The translations under genes and the position numbers were made by a program. Under the pieces are notes generated by a model. It saw only the letters and a program-made list of their open reading frames with translations. It had not been told where the DNA came from and searched no databases. 64,000 bases of DNA, taken from the NCBI RefSeq assembly GCF_030247185.1, contig NC_080570.1, positions 163,344,882 through 163,408,881 of the forward strand, given 5' to 3'. Below are positions 33,891 through 46,000 of this stretch, piece by piece (the stretch's first letter is position 1; each line of letters opens with the position of its first letter). The DNA comes from Malaya genurostris (lineage: Eukaryota > Arthropoda > Insecta > Diptera > Culicidae).

Positions 33891-36269
33891 CGTTCACTCC
33901 TTAGTCTTTATAATTATTCTAGACTTAGTTTCGGCATCATTAGCAAAACTTTCTGTAGCTCTCGCTGCTTACTTTTCCTTTTTTCTCCTCTCCCGATTGT
34001 GCTTTTATTGGGAAATCGGTCCAAATTTTGATCAATCAACCTTGACGCTTCTTCGAATCAGCTCGTGCACTCGCTTTGGATAATCAGATGAAAGCGGCTC
34101 AAACGGCTCGGGGGAAACGAAACGCCCGAAAGTAGGTCGACACATGATAGATCAATAGACCAATGCGCATAAAAGCCTGTTCATAAGACACTCGATCAAC
34201 CTGCCAACTTTTTGGCCTCCGAGCCCCGGTCTCCCCTATTTATTAATTTCAGTTCTGTAACGTGCCACTGGAACCAAATTGTTCCCAAACATGGCGGTTT
34301 TCTCCTGCTCTGCCATGGGAATTGTGATTGGCTGTTTCGAGTTTATTCAAGTTATCAGCTTCTTTATATCTCACCTTTAGTTTTCAGTTCGTTTTACATT
34401 CATAAAGTTACATAAATGAACTAATAATTCGAAACGTTAAACTTACTGATACTCTGTCACCCTCCAGGGCGGATGCGAAGATATTCACTCCATAAACATA
34501 AACATAAACATAAAATGTCTTATTCGATGGAAATTTTTCGAAAAGTTCGAAATGCACTCAATACTCAGTGACAGAGATGACACTACAGGGTAAACTAAAG
34601 GGGGCTGGACGTGTAGCGCCTATGCCGGACATTATGGTCGTGCAATGTTACTTTTGTGATGTCTATTTTTCCGATATTAATCCTCCTTTTTATTCTATTT
34701 CAGGTTCCAAAGTTCAGGAATGAGCTTTTGCCGTTTGGGCTGTTTTCGAAACCGTTCGAAAACTTTCCATTTTCATCACCATCAAATCCGTCTTTATCAA
34801 ACATTTGCACCTCAGAAACCATTGCTGTTCCCAAGGCAACGCAAGCGATGCCAAATCTGCAACGGCACAAAAAAAAAGAATTGAAAACTTTGGATTCAAT
34901 CAGCCATCAATCCAAATTGGTGGGATGTTTAGCACCTATCCGTATCTATCCGTATGTCACTCGCACCTTCAACGCCTACCCGTTCGTCGCGGTTATTTAT
35001 GTTTCACTATCAACAATATGTGGGTGTGTGTGTGGGTGTATGACAGGCGAAATGGTTGCAATACATTTATATTCTGATTTTTTTTTTCTTCATCCTTCTC
35101 TGTGGAGTTGAAGTTTGTAACAACGCTTCTTCTTCGAATGCTGTATAAAAATAACATGTTTGTAGTTTTTGTTTGTTTTGCTGTCACCGTCGTCAGCGTT
35201 CTATTAACCGGGTTACTTTGATGGGTTGGATTTCACTTGTCTGGCTTTGACTGTCGGTGACGGTATTTTTTTGTTTTTGTTTATTTTGGTTTTCAATAAT
35301 GATTTTACTAAACACTGACTTTTTTGTTTTCTAATTTTGGTTTTTGGTGTTAGCTAGCTGTTAATATTCTTCGCTGATGTTCCTTCTTCAGTTTCATTCG
35401 AATCAAGTTTCCTTCCAAGACTAATCGTTTGCCAAGTTTGATTAAGTTTTTTTTTTCTGTTGTTTTTCTTTTATTGCTTTTGCTTTAACGAATCCTGTCT
35501 GGCCGCAGCCTTCTCACTCAATCGACTCAGCGATGGAATGTTATTATGTTACCCGTTTTTCGGGAATGATTTGCCCCACCTATTGGTTAATTTTTAATAA
35601 GATTTTCTTTGAATAACAACAATAGAATTAGCGTTTAATATCAATATTGTTTATCATCGCCTCTTTTGCTGTGATTTTCTTTAAAATTTCGTAACAAATA
35701 ATGCATTTTTTACATGCGGTGCTGCCTCTTGTTTACTTTGGATTCAATGAAATATAATCTAGGTTCCGTTACTGTTACTTTTTGGCATTGTTATTACTCA
35801 AATTTACACACTTATCTAAAACTGTTAGCACGACTGTTATCTACTTTCCTCGGTCTGTACTGTCGAGATTACGCGTGTCACTCACCAACGGGCCGAGTTG
35901 TAAATAGAATTTCTTCTTTTGCGAAAACTGTAAACATTAGAATGTGCACATTTTGTTCTGATTTTCTTCTTTGTAGTGTGGTATGAGTGTGTGTGTGAGA
36001 GAGAGTGCGTTCTGTTCAAGGTAATTTGACGGTTGCAGTTTCCAAGTATGATTGCGTAGTGCTAATTTCCTTCATTTGTTGTGTTGAAAAAACGTATCCA
36101 ACAGTTCTGCGCTTAGTATGTTCGATGTCCTTATCTCTTACTCTAGTAGCTTCACTATCCAAAGCCAAGCAAACTTAACTTGTATTTTGTTATTAGATTG
36201 ATTTGATTGCGCTGGACGCTTTTGCTTAAATCTGAGATTGCATAAAAGTTTTTGTTTTTCAAATACGCG
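33891..36269. other. Intergenic or distal 3' UTR, no gene recognised
   Basis: Short repeats: (ataaac)n at 34492-34513, gtgtgtg runs at 35022-35045, and a gt/ga run at 35984-36006. The plus-strand ORF 34656-35111 has no domain. Part may be distal 3' UTR of frq. Confidence 0.45.
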
Positions 36270-36747
36270 AATGTTTATTTTATTAAGAAGAAGCATTTTT
36301 CTTAAATAGGATACTTGTAGGATGGTAAATGCTAGTCGATTGTATTTTTATTTTTTTTTTATCTTGAAATTGATTACCCCCTTCCCTTAAGGTTTGTTGT
36401 TTCATAAGTCACTTTAACCTTAACTAGACACAGTTAGAACAGTCAAAAATTTGAGAAGATGCTTTTAAGCAAAACAAAAATCAAGAGTAAGAGGAGAATA
36501 TTGAGCTTCCTCTTACAACAAACAGCCAACGGAAAAGAAATAGAAAGCAAGTGTTTTTTTTTTGGTTTTCGTCCCGTTCCCTAATTTACTAGGGAACACA
36601 AAACGATCTCGCGCTCACAAAAGCCACCTAGCAGCAGGTAAGAAATGAGAAAAGAAAACACCACAGCTCTCAATCACGTGTACCCCAGAGTTCACATCGT
36701 TCATTTCGCATTGTTTGTTTTCTAAATTCTGTGCTGTTGTCTGTCCT
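36270..36747 (-). other. Presumed proximal 3' UTR of frq
   Basis: It follows the frq terminal exon. The minus strand has AATAAA at about 36283, which would give a UTR of roughly 0.5 kb. The true end is unknown. Confidence 0.4.
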
Positions 36748-36750
36748 CTA

Positions 36751-36861
36751 GTAGGCGCTGCTGTTGCCACCCGGCACCGGTCGGATCTCGATATTGTGCT
36801 GCTCGTCATACTGATAAGACCGCTGCGGAGGTGGCCCATGATCTCGCGAGTCGTCATTTGG
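36751..36861 (-). other. Candidate stop-codon readthrough extension of frq, 37 codons
   Basis: Directly after the frq stop (TAA at 36864-36862, next base C) the same frame remains open for 37 codons and ends at TAG 36750-36748. The reading begins PNDDSRDHGPPPQRSYQYDE and ends VPGGNSSAY. Its third codon positions are about 65% G/C, while the neighbouring non-coding DNA is clearly AT-rich. It has acidic, proline and tyrosine content unlike random translation. No splice acceptor that would bypass the stop was found. Another frame is open here too, so openness alone is weak evidence. Confidence 0.45.
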
Positions 36862-37029
36862 TTAATCGCCCCCTAAACTAAGCGCCTGAACGATGCGGGG
36901 GTCCTCTTTGCTACCCTCGCGGAACTCCTCCAGCGTTAGCCGGTCGTCGTGATTTTTGTCCATCTGATCGAAAATTTTGTCCACTCGTTTCTGGGGCGTA
37001 TTTTCGTCCTCGGTCTGGGGCTGCTGACC
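36862..37029 (-). CDS. frq: frq terminal coding exon
   Basis: 168 nt, preceded by acceptor CCGAATAACAG. Encodes GQQPQTEDENTPQKRVDKIF, EF-hand 4 and the C-terminus VQALSLGGD, then TAA. In-frame coding-like sequence follows the stop. Confidence 0.95.
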   Translation of the reverse strand, partial: GQQPQTEDENTPQKRVDKIFDQMDKNHDDRLTLEEFREGSKEDPRIVQALSLGGD

Positions 37030-40000
37030 CTGTTATTCGGAAAGAGAGAGAAGAACGGTGAAACGAAACGAAACATAATTTGAGCATTGCGCAAATAACA
37101 TAGTAGTCTGGGAGTTTCGGTTTTGCACCAAACGTCAGTTGGAGTGTTTTTTTTTCTCGCTATCTTGAACTCGTGGAAAAATCTCGTTTGTTTGGACATT
37201 TTTGAGAAAGAAAGGAAACGGTATATAATGAACCCAACATACATTTACGATAACAAATCATTTGCAGGAAGCCTTCTGTAAATCATTTATCATTATGAGA
37301 TTTACCGAATACGGTAACCATGTGCAGACTGCATCGTTCCACCAAAATGATATTGCCATTGCCAGTCAGTGATGCCAGATCTATGGAAATCTTGGCGATT
37401 ATATTGGTTTCAAAAATATTGCGAACCTATGATTATTTTGGAATTTTTCTTAGCCATAATTTTGTAATTCATGAACGTAAAAGAACATATAGATAACATA
37501 ACTCGGCGTAGACTTATCTGGAATCAAAAATGTTCTTAAATTTACTTAAAGTGCGAGTTATTTCTTCCTCTTCTGTTGTCCATTTTTATTTTATTTTATT
37601 AACAGTTCGTGGGTTATTTGAGCAAAAACGCGATCTTACGTTAAATTTTCCGCAATTTTGAGGTGAAAAACTACCATAATATGACAATGCAAAAATTTCG
37701 AAAATGTAGGTGGGACGCATTTGATACCAAGAAAGTATGTTCCAAGTTTGAATCGGTTCAGTACATTTTTACAGGATTTCACGGACTTTAAAAAATTGGT
37801 TTTCAGAAAAACGCGTTTGAATTTTTTCTCTCGAAAAGTTAGCAAACAAATATTTTTGGTCACTTACACTAAGTCATCGATCGATATTTTTGGAATGTTG
37901 AACTACAAGAAAATGTAAAAAAAACGGTTTTCCGAAACTGTTTATCCTTACTCCCCCGTATTCCATTTCTCTCCATGCTCTCTCGCAAATGTGCAAAATG
38001 ACTCTCAATGTTGCCGGGTGGCCAAAAAAGTTTTGATATTTTCGGTTACAAGTTTGACTACATTACATAAAATCCAAGAAAGCTGCCGCTTGTGTTGCAG
38101 CCTTTCTGAGCCGATTTTATTTCTCTCTCATGTTTCGTTACGTTACCAGGGAACTAAAATGGTGTCGCCATTTAAATTGAAACAGAAAGGCCAAATTCCA
38201 CAAAAGAAATGTAATGCCAAGACTTTGCTTTTTAAGCTTTCCAACTTACTATGTAGACAAGATCGTCATGAAGGTATTTAACACTCACATAGTGTCACAA
38301 TTATCAGCACTGGATCTGCAAGATTTCGATCGTATAGGTGCTTCTGAACAACTGAATTTCGATAAGTACTCTTTTCAGTAGTCTGTCTTTTCATCAGTTT
38401 TCCTTTAGATGTTTTAAAAGTCATTCTACGAGCTTTGAAGTTCTGTTCTCAGTAGTCTTCTGAAGTTCGTAGCAGATCTATAAAATTTCATTTTGTCTTC
38501 AAACATGTTTGGTTTACAAAAATGATTTTTTAAAAATTTATATCCAATCAGCTGCCACATGTAACGGAAATTTTTTTGAAAGATGCTCCAAAATCTCTAT
38601 CAAAACTCGAGAATGTTTGACAGGAAACCATCGGAATCTCTTGCAAGTTCTTTGGAGGGTAGATTTTCAGAACTAAATTGATCTACTTTAAAGTCAACTG
38701 AAGTTTTTATGAGGTTTTCAAATCACCGAAATTTTATTTGAGTTCAAACTTTTTCTCAAATTTTTTGATAATCACCTAAAGCTAGAAGTTTTTTGTTATA
38801 TCATGGAGTAAAAGAGTCAATGCCATCTAGCCGAAAGCCGTTTCGTTGAATGACATTTCACCTAAAGGGTCATTTCGCCGAATGGTTTTTTCGTTGAATC
38901 TTTCAACTGTCTTAATATCGCAATTGAAATTGATTTAAAATAAAGACAAATGAAAGATAATGTTCACTTCCGTTTCGTTGACGAACAATCTTCAGAAATA
39001 ATCCAGAAAGACTGGAATTATTTTTTTCAGATTCATGATCCTCAGGACGAAAATCCCAAGAAAACTTGTTGACTTCATTTTTTACTAAGCATTAAAGGAC
39101 TCAAATGTTTGAGGTATTCGTACTTAACTGAAGCAAAGAAACCTAGCTTTTAGAAATCTTGACTTCTGTTTAAATAGATATTTTTGATGAAAAGCTAGAA
39201 TTTGCATTTTTTTTTATTACTAATGTGATATATTCGAAATTACGCTTTCGACGAAATTACCCTTTCGGCGAAACGACTTTCGGTGAAATGACCCATTAAG
39301 CGAAATGACCTTTTCGACTAAATTACTTTTTCGGCGAAACGACTCATTCGGCGGAACGATTTTAGACGAAAAGACTTTCGGTGAGATGGCTTTTGGAGAA
39401 ATGGCCCGCTTCCGAGTCAAGCTCTGGTTCTGCAATTTTCAAAAAATGCCACGAACTTTTTTAATGCTTTCAAACATTCTATTATACTCACTAAAGTGTC
39501 TTTGATTCTAAAATGATTATCAATTCTTCTAAAGCTTTCTGTATTCGAACCTTCTGAATTTCGCTAAATTTAACAACATTTATTTTGAATACTTCTTCTG
39601 AAATGCAGGAATTTTGAGAGTAAAAATTTTAAAGACTGTCCCAGAAAGTATGGACGCTCTAAATAATTCACAAGTGTTAGATATTTAAATTTTATTCGAT
39701 ATACTGATAATATTAGACTACAACAACAGAATAATATTCTCAACATTTGCTACTTAGCCATTGTAGACTAGCTGGCGCACCTTCTTGCGATCGTTCCTCA
39801 TTAAATTCCGTGCAGACGTCTTGGTGACAATTTTTAAACCTTTTTTCCAATCTTTTTCGAACTGTTGAATGGTTTCGGCTGCCGAGACATGTTTCCTAAG
39901 ATCTGCTTTCGTTAATGCCCAAAATTCCTCAATTGGTCGAAGTTGTGGGCAATTTGGTGGATTCTTTTGGGACGAAAGTGACATTTTTGGTAGTATACCA

Positions 40001-43000
40001 TTCTACCGTGGATTTCGAGTAGTGGCAAGAAGCAAGAGCTGGCCAGAAGACAACAGGATCCTTGTGGCTTCGAATCATGGGTAGAAGTCGTTTTTGTAAA
40101 CATTCCTTGATGTATATTTCGTTGTTCATTGAAGCAGTGGTAATCAGTGCGGTGAAATTTCATTTTCAATCGAATAATATAGTATGAAAATGAAATTTAT
40201 GGCCACTGACCGTCCGCATATCCCTACTAATTCATTTGACTTATGCTGCCAATTCCAAGTGAAGCTCCCAGCATTCATCGTCAGTTGAATAATCGTACCT
40301 AGTCATTCGAAGTTTTGCTTGCTCAGCTTCAAGTGCCAAGTAGTCTAGCTGCTTCATAGTCTTCGCTCTTGGTAGTAAGCAATTTCGATCGAATAGAATT
40401 ATAAATGGAGTAAAGTGTTAAAAATGAAAACTTAAGGAGGAAACAATTAATTAATGTGTATTCTGGGATTGATATTTCAGCTGTCTGATTAGTCTTTCAT
40501 CTATTATCTTGAACCAATTCGAATGTTTACATGAACCTCATTTGAAGGCCGCTCTCACACTATCGAAAGAGATATTTTGTTACTTCAAGAGATCAACTGA
40601 CGGTGCACACTAAAAAAAAATCCCTGTGATTTTGCATCTTATTAGATGCACATAAATGGAGCGGCGCAGTTCACACAAATTTACGTCGAAGAACATTTAA
40701 TATTGTGTCTAAAACTCCATGAAATGAAATTCATTGAAATAAAAAAAACTGATAGCAACGCCGCGACTTGAACCGAGAATCATTGGATCGCAAGAACGTC
40801 TATTAATCGACTGAGCCACAGAAGCATGCATCTGCTAGGCTGGTAAAAGGTGCATTTGAATTCATACAGTCGCACCTGCTAGCAGAATTCAAGTTACAGT
40901 CGAAACCAGTAAAATTCAAGCTCATCTAACATTAAGTCATTACAAATGAGATTTTCTGTCATTTGACAAATTAGGTCTTTATGAATTACATCGTATGAGG
41001 AATTAAGTCACCTGTAAAATTCAAATTTTTTTGGAGTGTGGTTAAACTAAGCCTCGATTGAAGAGAAACGAGTGATGATTGATTGCTGCCCGTTCGGGCC
41101 GTCAGCAAACATTGTGTGTGTCAGAGAGTGAAGTTTACTGCATTAGAGAGATCGTCAATGTGTTCCACATTCAGTTTCAATTGAATTGAATGAAGTTTTA
41201 CAGCACTGGTGGTGATGAAGGGTTTCGAAATCTTACCGCAGCTACAAATTGCTTGCCAGACCATGGCTTTCTTACCAAATTTTTCAACTTCAATCGATGT
41301 CGCACTGTATAATATTGTGGTCCCGGCAAGGATTTGTAATCGAGTTTCACGTCGTCCATGATTATGCAGTTCAAATTTCCAGCAAGAATCGTATTGTACA
41401 GTTTTCGAACCCTTGGTCTGATCGATGCTTCTTGTTTCGGACTACGTTTTGGTTGTTTCTGCTTCTTATAGGTTCGAAGATTCAAACGTTCTTTAGTATG
41501 AAGAACATTTGACTTCGAAGTGCCCACGTTTTTGGCCACATCTCGAACTGAAACCGCCTTCTTTTGCTCGAACGCCTTCAGTATACGTTTATCCAACTGA
41601 GGGTTAGCAGGACCTTTTTTCGACCCGTTTTCGGTTTATCCTCAAAGGTGTTATCCTCACCGAACTTCCTGATTGCATTTCGCACGGCTTTTTCGCTTAC
41701 TCCTTCCATTTTTGCTATCTTTCTCTGTGACAGTCCGCATTCTGTACACCATTTGTACACAATCTTTCGACGTTGTTCTGCTGAAAGTGCACGCAATACG
41801 AAACAAACTAATGAAAACGAATAAACAACTGCACAAGTGGTTAGAGAAGAGTGTAAACAACAGGACGCAGCCATAAAAATTGACAAATTCTGAACCATTG
41901 CGAAATGTCAGCGGTTTTTGGTTGCGTCCATACTTTTTGGAACAGTCTTCAAGCTTCCTTAAAAAAGTTGTGTGAAATTTTCGATGAGTTTATCGAAGCC
42001 CAAGATGTCATCTGGAATAAGAGAGTGTTGAATGTTTTCTTGTGAACTCCGAAATTGGATTGAAGTGATCAACTCGATACCTAAATTCCATGATTCCATT
42101 GTCGCAAGAGACTTTTCATTTTTTTCTAGTATGTGTTCGATTCTCAGTCTTATACTCTACTAAAATTCTTATCGGTTGGAAACTCTTTGAAACCATTTGT
42201 TGTTTATTGAAATTGACTGAAATTCTCTGACTTCAAGGAACTCATACTCAAATTACGAGGTTTATTTTCCCATCCTAAGCTGAAATTCTACTAAATGGAT
42301 ACATTGGAAAAAGTACATAAATTCCTCCCTACAGCGCTGGCATCACTGGCTACCAGCAGTGCCATTTCGCTTCCGGCACATCTACGGAAGACATCTTTAT
42401 AAATTCCCACAGTGTAAACACCGGCAGAAGTAAATCATTTCAGAAATAGTAAACCATAAAGATAAGCCAAACAAACGAGATTCCGATCCGCTCTCTGTTC
42501 ACCGTGCAAACCGGCGGTTGCAGAAGCGGCAACAATAGCTCCGATAGCGGCTACTTGCTAATTCACTTACCACCATCTGATAGATGGCATCGACGATGTT
42601 GTACATTTCATCCCTCGTTATGAAACCATCATTGTCAACGTCATACAACCGGAACGCCCCTATGCGGAAGAGAAGAAAGAAAGGTGGAAAAATATTAGAT
42701 AGAGATAAACAGGTGTGAATCATATCTCGATGGACTCCGCTTCTCTTAGATCTATGTATCTTCTAAAACAGATACTCTTCAATCGGAACGATATTTATGG
42801 CATATTTATGTTTTCCTGCAGTGCTTCCACTCCTAAAATTCGATCAAGGTGTTTCCACTTGAAAGGAAATCTGGTTTCGATCCTTCGCAGCTGTCAAAAT
42901 AGTTCCGGTAGAATTTTCACCATATTAATAGCACAATTTTCGGTTGGCAACGATTGTAGAAATTCTGCCAGCACTTCACCCCAAATTCAACCAATTTCTA

Positions 43001-46000
43001 ACAGAGAATTTCAAACATCTCGGGTAAATCTCAAGACAGTGAAGAAATTTTGCATTGATAATTTACTGTGTTCAATCTGATTGCTTTCTGGACAAACAAA
43101 CGACATAAAGCGTGGCCTTCTTAGTAATGGACCGTTTTTTTTCTGTCTTATGTCGTTTTCGCTTGAGAAAACTGAAACTGACCCAAGGTAGTTTCATCAA
43201 ACAAACACTTTTCACGAAACAGTGCCGATTTTGCACTTAGCAACGGGGGTTTGAGTAAAACTGATTTAAAAACCAGGTTCGAAACTGACTCGATTTTCAG
43301 TTCAACAACGTTGAAACTAGGTTCGAAACTGACTTCAAACAAACGGTTTGCCAGCAGTTAGAGTGGAAACTGGGTTAGGTTTGGCATCAAGCGGAAACGA
43401 CATTATGCAGGAAGGTTATGCAATCACTGTGAAAATCGACTTTTTAATCGAGACCCAGAGAGCCCAGAGTCATATACCATTCGAATCAGTTCGTGTAACA
43501 TTTTTGTGCACTTATTTTTCTCGGAAATGGCTGAATCGAATTTTACCAACTTAGGGCACATTCAGGAGTGTTCTAGTTCTAGATGCATAATTTATGTCAG
43601 TTTTAAAATTTAAATCTAGAAATTATAACATAATAAACTGGCAGATGTTTGATTGTTGATTTGTTCTTTTAAATTTCATGTTTTTGATAGGAAATTTTAG
43701 GTTTTCGACTTTGATTTTTTTTATTTTAGATTAACGATTTTTGATTGAAAGATTTAGAGTTAATGATTTTTTTTGTTTTTGGTTGTTTCTTATTTCAATT
43801 TTTAGGCTTTCAATTATTAATTTTTTATATTTTTCATTGAAAGTTTTAGGCTTTCGATTTTTTCATATTTTCTAGTTTTGATTTCAGATTTTTGATTGTT
43901 GATTTGTTCTTTTAAATTTCATATTTTTGACAGGAAGTTTTAGGAAGATGTACGATTTTTGATTGGAAGATTTAGAGTTAATGATTTTTTTGTTGTTGGT
44001 TGTTTCTTATTTCAAATTTTTTATTGCATGTTTTAGGCTTTCAATTATTATTTTTTTGAATTTTTCATTGAACGTTTTAGGCTTTCGATTTTTTCATATT
44101 TTCTAGTTTTGATTTTAGATTGTTGATTTCATATTTTTAACAGGAAGTTGTCGTTACAGTATAGCACCGAATCTCGACGATTTTCTAATTTTGATTTTAG
44201 ATTGTTGATTTGTTATTCTAAATTTCAGATTTTGACTAGAAGGCATGGGCGAGTTTTGATTTTAGGCAGTGGCATACCGAGGAAACTTGGCGCCCGGAGC
44301 AAAATAAGAGTTTTGCCGCTCCCATCGTTGGATTAGTGATAAAAAAACAAAAAAAAAAAGGTTCCAAAGATGACTTTGCCGCCCTGTGTCCCCCCCCCCC
44401 CTCCTCCTAGGTACGCTACTGATTCTAGGTTTTGAATTTTCTGTTTTTGATTCTTGATTTTGAATTTTATATTTTAATTTTGTATAGTTTTGATCAGAAG
44501 ATCTAGGTTCTCAATTTTTGAATTTTTATTTTAAATTATTAACTTTTGATTGGTAGTTTAAAAATTAGAAATTTTTCATTATTTTTGTTTTTTTTTAAAT
44601 TTTAGATTTTCGATTTTCTGTTGTTCCTAAACCTTAAGTTATCTCTGAGAAATCGATGTGATTTTCCTTTTGGAATTTTATACCGTTACTTCCGAAACCA
44701 GTATGACCAAAGTAAGTTTGTATGACAATCAACTAATATAACCTCGCTGAGGCATGTTTCAAACACAGCAGCCAACTTCGGTTAAGGTGAAACACCTGCA
44801 ATCGAAATAGCAGATATCCGACATAAAGAAGATTGTCTGATTTTGCATAACCCCGCGAGCAGATCCTGGTCTGGTTTATGGAAAAGCCGTTTGCTTTTTA
44901 TTTTCGTCGGTTCCCGTGCACATTCGACAATCGGCAAATAAAAACCCGTTATCTTAGAAAGGATTTCTGAAACCGGCTTGAAAACCAATCAGAAACCTGG
45001 GTAGCAACAATAAAAGCAGCCAATCAAACATCAAACGTAAACATTGCTTGCTTAGGAAGGAAGGGATAAAGTAAAGGAATTGATTTTTTTTTCTTCTAAG
45101 CTCACATCGAAACATCGGAAAGTTCCATACGACGTCGAGTATGGTAAACTGCGAACTGCGATGATAGGGAGTGAGAGCGCAGTTTGGTTCTAGTCCGAGT
45201 TCAGATTGAATATCAAAATTTGATTAAATTAGAAGAATGGTTTGATTAGTTTTTAACTTATAAATAACAACGCTAGTGCACTGCAATCTATTTATTTTAC
45301 TGCTAGTTACTAAATGCGACGAAAGCATTTCTACGATATTGGCATTGTTCCATGTATTGATATGTTGTGACGTTTAAAATGTGACCACTTTCTTTAAATA
45401 CTATACTAATTTTTATTCATAAGAAAACGAAAACATGACCAATACTCACAGTGCAGCTTCTCGTCCAGATTTCCTCTCGATGTAATCGACAGCGCCCGAA
45501 TGAATTCTTCGAACTCAATCGATCCGTCCTGTGGTGCAAAGCAAGAAAAGAGAACAATAAGCAAAGGTTAATGGAAAACATTGTCCAAAACAAAGATTGT
45601 TTCTGGTTCCCCGAGATTCGATATAGCGTTGATACCGACACCGAAGATCGTTAATGACTAATTTCGTAAATAACAACCAACACATGTTGGGGGGGAGAAC
45701 TGTACCGAGCTGGTATTTCCCGCGCAAAATTCGGATCACTAAACTTTTTATATTAATGGTAACAGTTGACCAGAATCGAAGCAAGCTTCGACACGATTAG
45801 CCTGGAGCGGCTGCAAAACAAAAAAGGCGACACAAAACTCTCAGCACGCTTAGATTGTTTATCTTCTTGCTAAATATACGCAATCGGAATAGGGAAAGAC
45901 TTTTCCCAACGGGGACAAAATAGTACATCGCAGTTTGGGGCTCTGGAGCAATAAAACACTTTGTTTTGGATCATAATTACCGATGTGAATAGACAGTGCG

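Larger units (their letters stand above)
39634..41947 (-). mobile_element. DD37E-type Tc1/mariner element, interrupted
   Basis: Inverted ends are gactgtcccagaaagtatgg (39634) and ccatactttttggaacagtc (ending 41947). Without the 1.04-kb insert it is about 1.27 kb, normal for this superfamily. The minus strand encodes an N-terminal helix-turn-helix region (LSAEQRRKIVYKWC, LSQRKIAKMEGVSEKAVRNA) at about 41630-41800. A middle part (SVRDVAKNVGTSKSNVL, LNCIIMDD, SLPGPQYYTV) lies at 41200-41560, and a C-terminal part (NPPNCPQLRPIEEFWALTK) at 39754-39990. In FWPALASCHYS the second catalytic Asp appears replaced by Ala. It resembles mosquito ITmD37E elements. Confidence 0.85.

Noticed and set aside
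34656..35111. 151-codon plus-strand ORF
   Set aside because: No domain, AT-rich, T-run translation (poly-Phe), no splice or paralogue support.
36615..36857. An 80-codon ORF starting ATGACGACTCGC just after the frq stop
   Set aside because: It has no Kozak support, crosses into AT-rich sequence, and its composition decays past 36750. The frame in phase with frq is the better coding candidate, although this overlap weakens the readthrough claim.
40755..40826. A genuine tRNA gene
   Set aside because: The A and B boxes are good, but the acceptor ends do not pair and the sequence lies inside an insertion, so a SINE head is more likely.
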